DNA of 64,000 nucleotides from Celerinatantimonas diazotrophica (GTDB lineage Bacteria; Pseudomonadota; Gammaproteobacteria; Enterobacterales; Celerinatantimonadaceae): NCBI RefSeq assembly GCF_004339545.1, contig NZ_SMGD01000017.1:147213-211212 (forward strand), written 5' to 3'. Shown in pieces: positions 1 to 8,236 of this stretch (its first letter is position 1; the number at the start of each line of letters is the position of its first letter). Below the pieces are notes generated by a model. The model worked only from the letters and a program-made list of their open reading frames with translations. It searched no databases and had not been told where the DNA came from. The position numbers and the translations under genes are program-made.

Positions 1-651
1 TATCTCACAGATGATGCCTTGGATTCGATGGCTAAAGCCATTGATCCTGAGCGAGCCCTACCTTGGCCACAAATCGCTAAACCGGGGGATACCGTTTGGA
101 TGGGCTGCTGTGATGACCAAGGTCGTATGGTGAGCTTTATCCAGAGCCTGTATTGGGAATTTGGGAGTGGTGTGGTGATCCCTGAATTTGGACTTCTCTG
201 GAATAATCGTGGCGTGAGTTTTTCACTAGATAACGATGCGCAACTGGCTCTGGCTCCCAAACGTCTTCCTTTTCATACGCTTAACCCTGCATTAGCTAAC
301 CTCTATGATGGTCGCTCGATGGTCTATGGCACGATGGGGGGTGAGGGACAACCGCAGACGCAGGCCGCCATTTTATGGCGTTATCTGCATTTAGGGCAAT
401 CTCTGGCGCAGTCGATCAGTGCACCGCGTTGGTTGTTGGGCAGAACCTGGGGCCAGAGCAATTATGATCTAAAACTTGAAGCGCCTCTAGAAGATGTTTT
501 AGTGCCTTTGCGCCATTTGGGCCACCGCACCCAAAGCGTTCCTATCCATAGCGAAATGATGGGCCATGCGGGGGCCATTGTGACTCAACATCGCCAAGTA
601 ATAGCCGCGGCAAGTGATCCGCGCAGTGATGGTTTGGCATTAATCAAATAA
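1..651 (+). CDS. hpxW: Gamma-glutamyltransferase-family protein, probable oxamate amidohydrolase (5' end outside window)
   Basis: The frame is open from base 1, so this is the C-terminal 216 residues of a gene that begins upstream. It matches the small-subunit half of the gamma-glutamyltransferase Ntn-hydrolase family. The likely nucleophile is the Thr in GDTVW (codon 91-93), followed by a glycine-rich GTMGGEGQPQ segment and the ASDPRSDG signature near the C-terminus. GGT-family proteins self-cleave just before that Thr. An aminotransferase gene and an allantoate amidohydrolase gene follow immediately. In Klebsiella the GGT-like HpxW is an oxamate amidohydrolase in the same purine-nitrogen context, so I infer that role. 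A true glutathione hydrolase or another GGT-like amidase remains possible. Confidence 0.75.
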   Translation, partial: YLTDDALDSMAKAIDPERALPWPQIAKPGDTVWMGCCDDQGRMVSFIQSLYWEFGSGVVIPEFGLLWNNRGVSFSLDNDAQLALAPKRLPFHTLNPALANLYDGRSMVYGTMGGEGQPQTQAAILWRYLHLGQSLAQSISAPRWLLGRTWGQSNYDLKLEAPLEDVLVPLRHLGHRTQSVPIHSEMMGHAGAIVTQHRQVIAAASDPRSDGLALIK

Positions 652-669
652 CAGAATTAAGGACAGCAT

Positions 670-1902
670 ATGTTAACCAAGAGTTCTCTGGAACAGATAA
701 ATCCACCTGCTCGGTTGTTGATGGGCCCCGGCCCCATCAATGCCGATCCGCGTGTGTTAAGAGCCATGTCAAGCCAATTAGTGGGGCAGTACGACCCCGC
801 TATGACCGAATATATGAACCAAACGATGGCGCTTTATCGGCAGGTTTTTCGTACAAATAACGAATGGACCATGCTCGTCGATGGAACCTCTCGTTCCGGT
901 ATTGAAGCCGTGCTGGTATCGATTATTCGCCCTGGCGATAAAGTTTTAGTCCCGATTTTTGGGCGGTTTGGCCATCTATTATGTGAAATTGCTCGGCGTT
1001 GCCGTGCAGAGGTTCATACACTGGAAATTCCATGGGGAGAAGTCTTTGATCCACAGCAGATTGAAGATGCGATTAAAACGGTTCATCCACGCATCTTATT
1101 GACGGTGCAAGGTGATACTTCAACCACCATGTTACAGCCATTGGAGCAGTTAGGGGAAATTTGCCAGCGACACCAGGTCTTATTTTATTGCGATGCGACT
1201 GCCTCGATTGCAGGGAATCCATTAAAGACTGACTTGTGGCACTTAGATGCGGTTTCGGCGGGCCTACAAAAATGTTTAGGTGGCCCATCAGGCAGTGCTC
1301 CAGTGACGTTAAGTGATGCGTTTGTCCAACAAGTTCGAGCCCGGCGGCATATTGAACAGGGGATTAAATCGGCGCAGCATCAAGACGGTGAAGATGAAAT
1401 GATTTACTCCAATTATTTCGATCTGGGCATGATCATGGATTACTGGGGACCAGAGCGGTTGAATCATCATACTGAAGCAACCTCCATGTTATTTGCAGCC
1501 CGTGAATGTGCTCGCATTATTGCCCAAGAAGGCATCGATGTTTGTGTGGCCCGCCACCAGTTACACGGCGCTGCTTTGGACAAAGGGCTCAGCGCGATGG
1601 GACTTGAGCTATTTGGCGATCTGAGCCATAAAATGAGTAATGTGACCGGAGTGATTATTCCAGAAGGGATTAACGGGGAACAGGTACGCCAGTTATTGCT
1701 GAATGATTTTGGGATTGAGATCGGCACTTCTTTCGGGCCGCTACATGGAAAAATTTGGCGTATTGGGGTGATGGGCTATAACGCTCGTAAAGATACCGTA
1801 TTGACAACTTTAGCCGCACTGGAAGCGGTGTTGCGCCATCTCGGATATGTGGCAAACGAAGGCGCTGCTCTGCAGGCAGCTTGGGATCACTATGGACAAT
1901 AA
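670..1902 (+). CDS. hpxJ: Class V aminotransferase, probable ureidoglycine-glyoxylate aminotransferase (HpxJ/PucG type)
   Basis: This 410-residue protein is a fold-type I, class V PLP aminotransferase. It has an N-terminal LLMGPGPINADPRV segment, a phosphate-binding DGTSRSG at residues 71-77, the ring-stacking/N1 Asp in YCDATAS (Asp175) and the Schiff-base lysine in AGLQKCLGG (Lys201). The family includes alanine/serine-glyoxylate aminotransferases and PucG/HpxJ, which transfers the amino group of ureidoglycine to glyoxylate to give oxalurate and glycine. Its place directly before an allantoate amidohydrolase, which makes ureidoglycine, favours that substrate. An AAGGA ribosome site lies at 659-663. 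The gene overlaps the next one by 11 bases, so they are translationally coupled. Confidence 0.82.
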   Translation: MLTKSSLEQINPPARLLMGPGPINADPRVLRAMSSQLVGQYDPAMTEYMNQTMALYRQVFRTNNEWTMLVDGTSRSGIEAVLVSIIRPGDKVLVPIFGRFGHLLCEIARRCRAEVHTLEIPWGEVFDPQQIEDAIKTVHPRILLTVQGDTSTTMLQPLEQLGEICQRHQVLFYCDATASIAGNPLKTDLWHLDAVSAGLQKCLGGPSGSAPVTLSDAFVQQVRARRHIEQGIKSAQHQDGEDEMIYSNYFDLGMIMDYWGPERLNHHTEATSMLFAARECARIIAQEGIDVCVARHQLHGAALDKGLSAMGLELFGDLSHKMSNVTGVIIPEGINGEQVRQLLLNDFGIEIGTSFGPLHGKIWRIGVMGYNARKDTVLTTLAALEAVLRHLGYVANEGAALQAAWDHYGQ

Positions 1903-3163
1903 CTGGCATACTAAAGAGATCGGTGAGCGCATTTATGCGCGTTGTCAGAAGCTGGCCAAGTTTTCCGAATCTAGCGACAAACTGACTCGTGTTTATCTGT
2001 CTAAAGAGCATGCGCAGTGTAATCAGCAAGTGGCGCGCTGGATGCATGAAGCTGGAATGAGCACCTGGCAAGATGCAGTTGGCAATTTGTGCGCTCGCTA
2101 TGAAGGTCAAACAAGTGGTGCACCAGCGTTACTGCTTGGTTCCCATTTAGATACCGTGCGCAATGCTGGAAAATACGACGGTATTGCGGGCGTATTGACC
2201 GCCATTGAGGTTGTTGGCAAGTTACAGCAATTGGATATTCGCCTTCCATTTGCCATTGAAGTCGTCGGATTTGCCGACGAAGAAGGGACGCGGTTTGGTT
2301 CGACATTGTTGGGAAGCCGCGGTTTGACTGGCCAATGGCAACCGCAATGGTTGCAATTACCAGACGCTGAAAAAATCACCATTGCCCAAGCGCTCGAAAC
2401 ATTTGGTTTGGCTCCTGAAAAAATTGCCCAAGCGACGCGTTCGGCTGATGATTTCATCGGTTATATGGAAGTGCATATTGAGCAGGGACCGCAATTAGAG
2501 TGCGCTAATCTAGCCGCTGGTGTAGTCAGTGCGATTAATGGGGCGAAACGCATGCAGATGAGTGTCACTGGTCAGGCAGGACATGCGGGCACGGTGCCCA
2601 TGAATATGCGTCAAGATGCGTTGGTGGGGGCAAGTGAAATAGTGCTGTGCATTGAGCAAATTGCTAAAGAGCAACAAGTTGTGGCAACCGTTGGTCAATT
2701 GCAGTGCTTGCCTGATTCAGTCAATGTCATTCCGGGACAAGTGCAATTTAGCTTAGATATTCGCTCGAGTGACGATGCGCATCGTGACCGGGTCCTCGCT
2801 CAAATTATTGAGCGTGCCCGTGAGATAGCGGTTCATCGTTCGCTTGAGTTTTCTCAACACTGTTTTTATCAGTCAGATGCCACTGAGTGTGATAGTTATT
2901 TGCAAAAACTGCTGAACGATGCCTGTGAAAAGATACAAGGACGTTCCATGACACTTTCCAGTGGCGCGGGGCATGATGCGATGGCAATCGCCAAACTGTG
3001 TCCGGTGGCTATGCTCTTTTTACGCTGTGCAAAAGGCATTAGTCATCACCCTAGCGAAGCGGTGACGGCCAATGATCTGGCGATAGGTTGGCAGGTTCTC
3101 TATCAAAGCGTCCAGCAGTTCGCGGCCGATTACTCTCTTCACGGCGCGAGTGCATCATACTAA
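1892..3163 (+). CDS. hpxK: Allantoate amidohydrolase (M20 family, HpxK/AllC type)
   Basis: This 423-residue M20-family amidohydrolase has the expected metal ligands: His85 in GSHLDT, Asp96 in KYDG, Glu130/Glu131 in ADEEG, His195 in HIEQGP and a C-terminal His386. Members hydrolyse ureido compounds such as allantoate, N-carbamoyl amino acids and ureidoglycolate. The aminotransferase and GGT-like neighbours point to allantoate, giving ureidoglycine, ammonia and CO2. I chose ATG 1892, inside the end of the preceding gene, because a longer TTG reading from 1847 lacks a ribosome site and extends beyond the family N-terminus. N-carbamoyl-beta-alanine amidase is the main alternative. Confidence 0.82.
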   Translation: MDNNWHTKEIGERIYARCQKLAKFSESSDKLTRVYLSKEHAQCNQQVARWMHEAGMSTWQDAVGNLCARYEGQTSGAPALLLGSHLDTVRNAGKYDGIAGVLTAIEVVGKLQQLDIRLPFAIEVVGFADEEGTRFGSTLLGSRGLTGQWQPQWLQLPDAEKITIAQALETFGLAPEKIAQATRSADDFIGYMEVHIEQGPQLECANLAAGVVSAINGAKRMQMSVTGQAGHAGTVPMNMRQDALVGASEIVLCIEQIAKEQQVVATVGQLQCLPDSVNVIPGQVQFSLDIRSSDDAHRDRVLAQIIERAREIAVHRSLEFSQHCFYQSDATECDSYLQKLLNDACEKIQGRSMTLSSGAGHDAMAIAKLCPVAMLFLRCAKGISHHPSEAVTANDLAIGWQVLYQSVQQFAADYSLHGASASY

Positions 3164-3250
3164 CAAAGCTTGGCGAGGCCATCGCGTTTGTGCGGTTCCC
3201 TTCATCTTAAAACAGGTTACAATGAGTTTTAATCTAATGTTGGAGAGCCT

Positions 3251-3571
3251 ATGGAACAGTTTGAGCATATCGATGTGATTGCAGCCAAAAAACTACTAGA
3301 TGAGCAAGGTGCTCTGTTGGCCGATATTCGCGATGAAAAGTCGTATCTTAGCGGCCATGCTCCAGGTGCGATGCATCTGACTAATCAGACTCTGATACAG
3401 TTGATTGAGGAGCACGACCCTGATGCTCCCGTCATTGTCATGTGTTATCACGGCATTAGCAGCCAAGGGGCAGCCCAGTATTTATTAACCCAAGGGTTAG
3501 AAAAGGTTTACTCGCTCGATGGTGGCTTTGAAGCGTGGGCCAAAATTTATCCAGTCACAGGATCTGATTAG
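3251..3571 (+). CDS. glpE: Thiosulfate sulfurtransferase GlpE
   Basis: This is a 106-residue single-domain rhodanese. The active-site loop is CYHGISSQG with the catalytic cysteine at position 65, the same number as in E. coli GlpE. It transfers sulfane sulfur from thiosulfate to cyanide or thiol acceptors in the cytoplasm. GGAGAG just before the ATG is a good ribosome site. The gene is followed after two bases by glpG, the usual glpEG pairing. The glpR repressor gene that often follows is absent here. Confidence 0.93.
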   Translation: MEQFEHIDVIAAKKLLDEQGALLADIRDEKSYLSGHAPGAMHLTNQTLIQLIEEHDPDAPVIVMCYHGISSQGAAQYLLTQGLEKVYSLDGGFEAWAKIYPVTGSD

Positions 3572-3573
3572 TA

Positions 3574-4440
3574 ATGCAGCAGTTAGCAATTGTCGATAAT
3601 CCCCGTTTAGCGCAGTCGTTTGTCGATTATATGGCGACCCAGAAAATTACCTGTCAACTCAGTGCCCATGAGCAGGGGGTGGTTATCTGGTTGGTCGATG
3701 ACGCTCATTTGCAACAGGTTCAACGTGAATGGCAGGCTTTTGTGCATGACCCGATGGCGCGCAAATATCAGCAAGCATCTTGGCAGGTGGGCGATCAGCA
3801 TCAAGTTCGGTTCAGTTATGGCAGCTCATCCTCATTAATTAAACAGCGATTTTTAGCCCATAGCGGACCATTTACGCTGCTTATGATAGCGGCTGCCGTT
3901 GCGGTTTATTTAGCCGAGATGTTTATGGGCAATAGTGTCTATCAGGCGCTGTTTTTCCCCAGTTCAATGGCCGCGTTTTACGCACAGCCGTGGCGTATTA
4001 TTACCCCCATTCTATTGCATTTTAGTATTACCCATATTCTCTTTAACTTGCTGTGGTGGTGGGAGTTTGGCGGTGAGATTGAGCGCAAGTTGGGCACTGG
4101 TAAATTGATTATTCTCACACTGGTTAGTGGGATTATTCCTAACTTTATGCAATTTTGGTCAACAGGGCCGTTATTTGGTGGTTTATCGGGGGTCGTCTAT
4201 GCGTTGCTGGGATATTTATGGTGGACAGCTTGGTTACGGCCGCATGTCGGTATTCATCTCAATCGAATGATTGTCGGCTTTATGCTTCTATGGATGGTAT
4301 TTGGCTTTTTCATCACATCACTCAGTTCCTCAAGTCAAGGGCTGCTTCCGGCAACAGCCAATCTTGCCCACCTGTTTGGTCTGATTGTTGGCTGTGTGCA
4401 GGCCGGCTTTGATCGACTTACTGATAAAGATATTTCGTGA
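3574..4440 (+). CDS. glpG: Rhomboid intramembrane serine protease GlpG
   Basis: This 288-residue membrane protease has an N-terminal cytoplasmic domain (about residues 1-90) and six membrane segments. The catalytic dyad is Ser205 in GGLSGVVYAL and His266 in LAHLFG. His154 and Asn158 of the oxyanion region sit in HFSITHILFN. GlpG cleaves transmembrane helices within the inner membrane. It is probably co-transcribed with glpE two bases upstream. Its 3' end overlaps the convergent FliL-like gene by 23 bases. Confidence 0.94.
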   Translation: MQQLAIVDNPRLAQSFVDYMATQKITCQLSAHEQGVVIWLVDDAHLQQVQREWQAFVHDPMARKYQQASWQVGDQHQVRFSYGSSSSLIKQRFLAHSGPFTLLMIAAAVAVYLAEMFMGNSVYQALFFPSSMAAFYAQPWRIITPILLHFSITHILFNLLWWWEFGGEIERKLGTGKLIILTLVSGIIPNFMQFWSTGPLFGGLSGVVYALLGYLWWTAWLRPHVGIHLNRMIVGFMLLWMVFGFFITSLSSSSQGLLPATANLAHLFGLIVGCVQAGFDRLTDKDIS

Positions 4441-4834
4441 AAATGAGATCGGCGACAACATCTTTGTCGCCAGTTTCCTGAAATAACAGATTATTCACGG
4501 CGTTAAGACATTGCGTTTTGAGTTTCTCACGACCAGATAGCGATTTGATCTGTTGCGAGTCCATCGACCCCAGAATTTCAATGATGGCATCCCGTAAGAG
4601 TGGCGCATTATGTTCGACTTCTTTGAGCTTACTCTCGTGATAAACGCGAAGCTCAATGCTAGCGCGAATATAGCCTAATGATTTACCAGCGGTGATATAG
4701 TTGGTCACAATATCCGGTTCGAGGCTGTAATAGGCATATGAATCCTGCGCTTGTTGATCATCAGCGGCAAAGCTGGCCGGTATGCTGGTTGTGGCTAACA
4801 CCCCAAATAAAAACATCCACTTAAACCATTTCAT
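4418..4834 (-). CDS. Periplasmic FliL-family protein (orphan, outside a flagellar operon)
   Basis: This is a 138-residue protein with a signal peptide-like N-terminus (residues 1-23, ending ASFA) and a FliL-like domain. Family features are YYSLEPDIVTNYI, GYIRASIELRVY, a helical middle with LRDAIIEIL and a C-terminal VADLIFTKYLYQ. True FliL is an inner-membrane protein of the flagellar motor. Here the N-terminus could be either a cleaved signal or a single anchor. No flagellar genes adjoin it; glpG is tail to tail and ubiC is divergent. I assign the family with confidence but not a motor role. Confidence 0.8.
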   Translation of the reverse strand: MKWFKWMFLFGVLATTSIPASFAADDQQAQDSYAYYSLEPDIVTNYITAGKSLGYIRASIELRVYHESKLKEVEHNAPLLRDAIIEILGSMDSQQIKSLSGREKLKTQCLNAVNNLLFQETGDKDVVADLIFTKYLYQ

Positions 4835-5032
4835 TGATTGCTCTACCTGTCGTTGGATAAATTGCGCTGTATTGTCGCTGATATCTTCTTGAGGTCAATA
4901 CTTTAAGTTCATCTTCAGGATTTATTAAAGCATAAATTGTAAAATATTGCCTACAGCCAATAGCATTAACCTCCTCAGCGCTCTTCTTGACGCTGCATCG
5001 GACAACGATTAGGCTTGCATTATCTGACATGA

Positions 5033-5047
5033 AAGTTTAATAAACTT
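5033..5047. promoter_or_regulatory. Perfect 7-1-7 palindrome before ubiC
   Basis: AAGTTTA and TAAACTT flank a single A, 16 bases before the ubiC start codon and in the divergent fliL-like/ubiC intergenic region. It may be an operator or part of an AT-rich promoter. No known regulator consensus was recognised. Confidence 0.3.
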
Positions 5048-5062
5048 AAGATAACAGAGCGG

Positions 5063-5584
5063 ATGAGCCACGAAAACTATTCATCACTATTTACCTCTAT
5101 TCATTGGCAAAGTTCATTGCCGGTGAAGATTGCACCAACCCTTTGCCACTGGCTCAGTGACAAAGGCTCGTTAACGATGCGTTTAAAATCATGCTGTGAG
5201 CAATTTGCGGTACGTCAGATACCCGTTCAGCACGCCAAACCATATGAGTATGAGGTTGCACTGCTCGGGGATTTTTCGCACTATCGGTCAAGAGAAGTTT
5301 ATCTACAAGGTGATGGGGTTGACTGGATTTTTGCTCGGAGCTTGTGGCCCGACGTGGCACCTTGTACAGTTTTAAATGAATTGGCGAATCAGCCACTCGG
5401 TTCACTCTTATTTGCCAGTGAGCAGAAGGGAAATGTTGCCCGCCATTATGGTTATCTCGAGCTCGCTGAACAGACATTGTGGGCACGTTTAAGTATCTAT
5501 TCATATCGGAGTATTCCGGTGTTAGTTCAGGAATTGTTTTTACCAGAAAGTCCGGCGTATAGGAGGCATGTTAATGGTCAGTGA
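5063..5584 (+). CDS. ubiC: Chorismate pyruvate-lyase UbiC
   Basis: This 173-residue cytoplasmic enzyme converts chorismate to 4-hydroxybenzoate and pyruvate, the first committed step of ubiquinone synthesis. Family landmarks are REVYLQG, the WIFARSLWP segment with the substrate-binding Arg, PLGSLLF, and the C-terminal [11 protein letters not shown] with the catalytic-site Glu157. It precedes and overlaps ubiA, which uses its product. The length is close to the E. coli protein (165 residues). Confidence 0.93.
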   Translation: MSHENYSSLFTSIHWQSSLPVKIAPTLCHWLSDKGSLTMRLKSCCEQFAVRQIPVQHAKPYEYEVALLGDFSHYRSREVYLQGDGVDWIFARSLWPDVAPCTVLNELANQPLGSLLFASEQKGNVARHYGYLELAEQTLWARLSIYSYRSIPVLVQELFLPESPAYRRHVNGQ

Positions 5585-6443
5585 ACAACCCAGGTGGTTG
5601 GTATATGTGCAACTGATGCGATTGAATAAACCCATTGGCTCTTTGTTGCTGCTGTGGCCGACACTATGGGCATTATGGCTGGCTGCCGATGGATTTCCTA
5701 ATCCAGGGGTTCTGATTGTTTTTGTTCTTGGGGTGGTGATGATGCGTTCGGCCGGATGTGTCATCAATGATTTTGCCGATCGTAAAATAGATGGTTTTGT
5801 TAAACGAACTAGTTCTCGGCCTTTCCCATCGGGGCAGATCGCAACTTGGCAAGCGCTTTGTTTATTTGGGGCTCTGGTTGTGGCCTCGTTTTTAATGGTA
5901 TTGACTCAGAATCGACTGACGATTGAGTTATCGTTCATTGCCGTGGTGTTGGCAGCGATTTATCCATTTATGAAGCGGTATACGAATTTGCCGCAGATGT
6001 TTTTAGGACTTGCCTATAGCTGGGCGATTCCGATGGCTTATGCAGCACAAAGTGGTCATTTGCCACTTGAAGCCTGGTTGTTGTTAGTCGCTAATTTTTG
6101 CTGGACGGTGGCTTACGACACCTTCTATGCGATGGTGGATCGCGATGATGATATAAAAGTTGGCATTAAGTCGACAGCGGTATTATTTGGACGCTTCGAT
6201 AAACTGATGATTGCTGTTTTACAACTGACGACCCTACTATTACTGGCGGTGGTCGGGGAGTTACATGGCCTTTCTCCAGTGTATTTTGTGGGGTTACTCG
6301 CCGCGGCTGGCATGTTCGTTTATCAGCAGTATTTAGCTCGCTTTCGGGAGCGAGAAAACTGTTTTAGAGCTTTTTTAAATAATAATTACGCAGGGATGAT
6401 TATTTTCGTGGCAGTGGCAATGGGATGTCTTATTTCAGCCTAA
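5574..6443 (+). CDS. ubiA: 4-hydroxybenzoate octaprenyltransferase UbiA
   Basis: This 289-residue inner-membrane prenyltransferase has eight to nine hydrophobic helices. It has both Asp-rich magnesium/diphosphate motifs: [10 protein letters not shown] and DRDDDIK, the latter within [13 protein letters not shown]. It attaches the polyprenyl tail to 4-hydroxybenzoate. An AGGAGG at 5561-5566 is seven bases before ATG 5574 but only one base before ATG 5568, so I chose 5574. The start overlaps the end of ubiC by 11 bases. Confidence 0.95.
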   Translation: MVSEQPRWLVYVQLMRLNKPIGSLLLLWPTLWALWLAADGFPNPGVLIVFVLGVVMMRSAGCVINDFADRKIDGFVKRTSSRPFPSGQIATWQALCLFGALVVASFLMVLTQNRLTIELSFIAVVLAAIYPFMKRYTNLPQMFLGLAYSWAIPMAYAAQSGHLPLEAWLLLVANFCWTVAYDTFYAMVDRDDDIKVGIKSTAVLFGRFDKLMIAVLQLTTLLLLAVVGELHGLSPVYFVGLLAAAGMFVYQQYLARFRERENCFRAFLNNNYAGMIIFVAVAMGCLISA

Positions 6444-6451
6444 TAAAATAG

Positions 6452-6477
6452 AGCAGACGGTAGAAGAACCGTCTGCT
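6452..6477. terminator. Intrinsic terminator between ubiA and the bacterioferritin pair
   Basis: A perfect 10-bp stem (AGCAGACGGT/ACCGTCTGCT) has a six-base loop. The T-rich side (CTATTTTATT) lies on the minus-strand exit, so it best serves the bacterioferritin transcript. It may also slow readthrough from ubiA. Confidence 0.8.
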
Positions 6478-6483
6478 ATTGGG

Positions 6484-6951
6484 CTATAACTGAGCTTGTA
6501 AATATATTTCAAGCCCCAACAGTTTTATCTGTCTGAGCTGTTGTTCTAACCAGTGTGCGTGATCAGTTTCAGTGTCATCAATTAGGCGTTGAAGTGCTTT
6601 TTTGGTGACATAATCCTGTTCTTTTTCACACAATTGCATTGTTTCTTTAAGCATATCATCGACGCGATATTCAACCTGTAGATCATTATCTAGCATGCTG
6701 GGAACATCGTGACCGACCTTAATTGGATCACGAGTTGCCATATCGGGTGTACCTTCTAAAAACAAGATCCGCTCGATGAGGATGGAGATATGTTCGCGCT
6801 CTTCAAGTGATTCATGTTCAATTCTTTCAAATAACTTGGTATATCCCCAATCGTCATACATCCGCGAATGGATTAAATACTGATCCATTGCCGTCAGTTC
6901 ATTGGCAAGTAATCGATTCAGTGCATCAATAACCACGGGTTTGCCTTGCAT
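6484..6951 (-). CDS. bfr: Bacterioferritin, ferroxidase-type subunit (lacks haem Met52)
   Basis: This is a 155-residue four-helix ferritin-like protein of the bacterioferritin family. The di-iron centre ligands are complete: Glu18, Glu51, His54, Glu94, and Glu128/His131 (one-residue shift from the usual 127/130). The haem-ligand position 52 is Arg, not Met. Bacterioferritin stores iron in a 24-subunit cytoplasmic shell. The gene starts two bases after the stop of a paralogue with the opposite set of residues, which suggests a mixed shell as in Neisseria BfrA/BfrB. It is the distal gene of the pair. Confidence 0.9.
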   Translation of the reverse strand: MQGKPVVIDALNRLLANELTAMDQYLIHSRMYDDWGYTKLFERIEHESLEEREHISILIERILFLEGTPDMATRDPIKVGHDVPSMLDNDLQVEYRVDDMLKETMQLCEKEQDYVTKKALQRLIDDTETDHAHWLEQQLRQIKLLGLEIYLQAQL

Positions 6952-6953
6952 AA

Positions 6954-7430
6954 TTACTCATCCTCCGAAATTTTTGTTTGTAGGTATTTTTCTTCTCCGA
7001 GTATCGAGATTTGGTAAAGCTGAGCTTCTAGCCAGTCGATGTGTTCCTCTTCTTCATGAATAATATCCTGAAGAAGGTCGCGGCTGACATAGTCTGTTTG
7101 TTGTTCACAAAGGCTGATCGCCTGAGCTAACAAAGGCAATTGGTCATTTAGAAACTGCAGATTACATTCGAGCATTTCTTTGCTTTGCTCGCCAATCCTC
7201 AGAGCCCCTAAGGCTTGCAGGTTCGGCAACCCTTCGAGAAATAAAATCCGCTCAATGAGTTTGTCTGCTTGCTTCATATCTTTAATCGATTTTTTGTAGC
7301 AAGCTTTGTTGAGCTCTTCAAATCCCCAATTACCAAACATTCGGGCATGGAGGAAGAATTGGTTGATCGATGTTAGCTCGTAGGTCAGAACTTTATTGAG
7401 TAACTGAACGACCTGTGGATTTCCCTGCAT
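6954..7430 (-). CDS. bfr: Bacterioferritin, haem-binding subunit (degenerate ferroxidase site)
   Basis: This 158-residue bacterioferritin keeps Met52, which ligates haem between subunits, but has lost much of the di-iron site. Position 51 is Asp, 54 is Gln and 94 is Leu, while Glu18, Glu127 and His130 remain. It probably binds haem and passes electrons, and the neighbouring paralogue oxidises iron. An AGGAGG ribosome site sits six bases before the start. A Fur-box-like sequence lies about 100 bases upstream. Confidence 0.9.
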   Translation of the reverse strand: MQGNPQVVQLLNKVLTYELTSINQFFLHARMFGNWGFEELNKACYKKSIKDMKQADKLIERILFLEGLPNLQALGALRIGEQSKEMLECNLQFLNDQLPLLAQAISLCEQQTDYVSRDLLQDIIHEEEEHIDWLEAQLYQISILGEEKYLQTKISEDE

Positions 7431-7752
7431 AGAGGCCTCCTAAAGGGTAAAATATGTACATTACACTAGCATACCGACTATTTTGTTACAACCAAGTTAA
7501 AAAATATAAAATTTAATAAAATCAATTAGTTATAATAATGATTATTATTCTCAATTAATCTATTTGATATCAGTAAATGAACATAAATCGTTCATAGGAA
7601 TACTTAATTTTGAATAAAAAAACAGCGAGTTAATATTTTAGTCGTTATTTTATGGTGACCGTATTGTCTGAATAGATAATTTTTTAACTAGTTATTTACT
7701 TAGCTTGCTAATTAATTATAATGCTACCCTCTGTAACACATGAGAGATCGTA
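7431..7752. other. AT-rich divergent intergenic region (bacterioferritin / slyA)
   Basis: This 322-base gap holds no reading frame of note. It is strongly AT-rich and separates the divergent bfr pair and the SlyA-like gene, so it should contain both promoters. The one recognisable site is the Fur-box-like sequence at 7534-7552. Confidence 0.6.
7534..7552 (-). promoter_or_regulatory. Fur-box-like site
   Basis: On the minus strand the 19-mer GAGAATAATAATCATTATT matches 16 of 19 positions of the classic Fur consensus GATAATGATAATCATTATC. It lies about 100 bases upstream of the haem-type bacterioferritin gene. Iron-dependent control of bacterioferritin makes biological sense. The surrounding DNA is AT-rich, which raises the chance of a fortuitous match. 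Confidence 0.6.
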
Positions 7753-8220
7753 ATGAGCTTGGATGAATTAGCATCTGACCAATTAATGGAGCATGCCTTG
7801 GCGGAAAAATTAGGGCGTGCCAGTCGGTTATGGCGCAGTGTCGCTGACCGTGGTCTGCACCCGCTGGGACTGACGCATCCTCGTTGGACTGCCTTGTGGA
7901 AATTGGCGCGCCTCGAAGGTGAGGTAACCCAAAAACGCTTAGCCGAAGCACTCGAAATCGAGCTGCCTTCTCTGATGCGCACGCTCGGACAACTCGAAGA
8001 GCAAGGTTATATTATTCGCCATATCAGCCCACATGATAAACGTGCTCGGATCGTCTGCATGACGGAGCAAGGCGCCGAGCTACTCGGTGAAATTGCCCAG
8101 CGTATCTTGAAAATACGTAGAGCACTGCTTAAGAATATTGATGAATGCCAACTCAAAGAGTTTGAAGCCGTTCTTGCACAACTCTCTAGTAATGCTCTGA
8201 GCCTCGATAAAGAACTATAA
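7753..8220 (+). CDS. slyA: MarR-family transcriptional regulator, SlyA-like
   Basis: This 155-residue winged-helix MarR protein contains the SlyA-type stretch HPLGLTHPRWTALWKLAR. A recognition-helix region (QKRLAEALEIELPSLMRTLGQLE) and a wing (HDKRARIVCMTEQG) follow. SlyA-type regulators bind DNA as dimers and respond to small aromatic ligands. An HlyD-family adaptor gene begins 17 bases downstream, so this is probably the local regulator of that efflux unit. Calling it true SlyA rests on family resemblance. Confidence 0.85.
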   Translation: MSLDELASDQLMEHALAEKLGRASRLWRSVADRGLHPLGLTHPRWTALWKLARLEGEVTQKRLAEALEIELPSLMRTLGQLEEQGYIIRHISPHDKRARIVCMTEQGAELLGEIAQRILKIRRALLKNIDECQLKEFEAVLAQLSSNALSLDKEL

Positions 8221-8236
8221 GTTATCTAAAATTTTT

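Noticed and set aside
1670..2110. 146-codon minus-strand frame across the hpxJ/hpxK junction
   Set aside because: It is antisense to two conserved overlapping genes and has no recognisable protein pattern.
4821..5030. 69-codon minus-strand frame upstream of the FliL-like gene
   Set aside because: It overlaps the FliL-like start, has no ribosome site, and occupies the ubiC/fliL promoter region.
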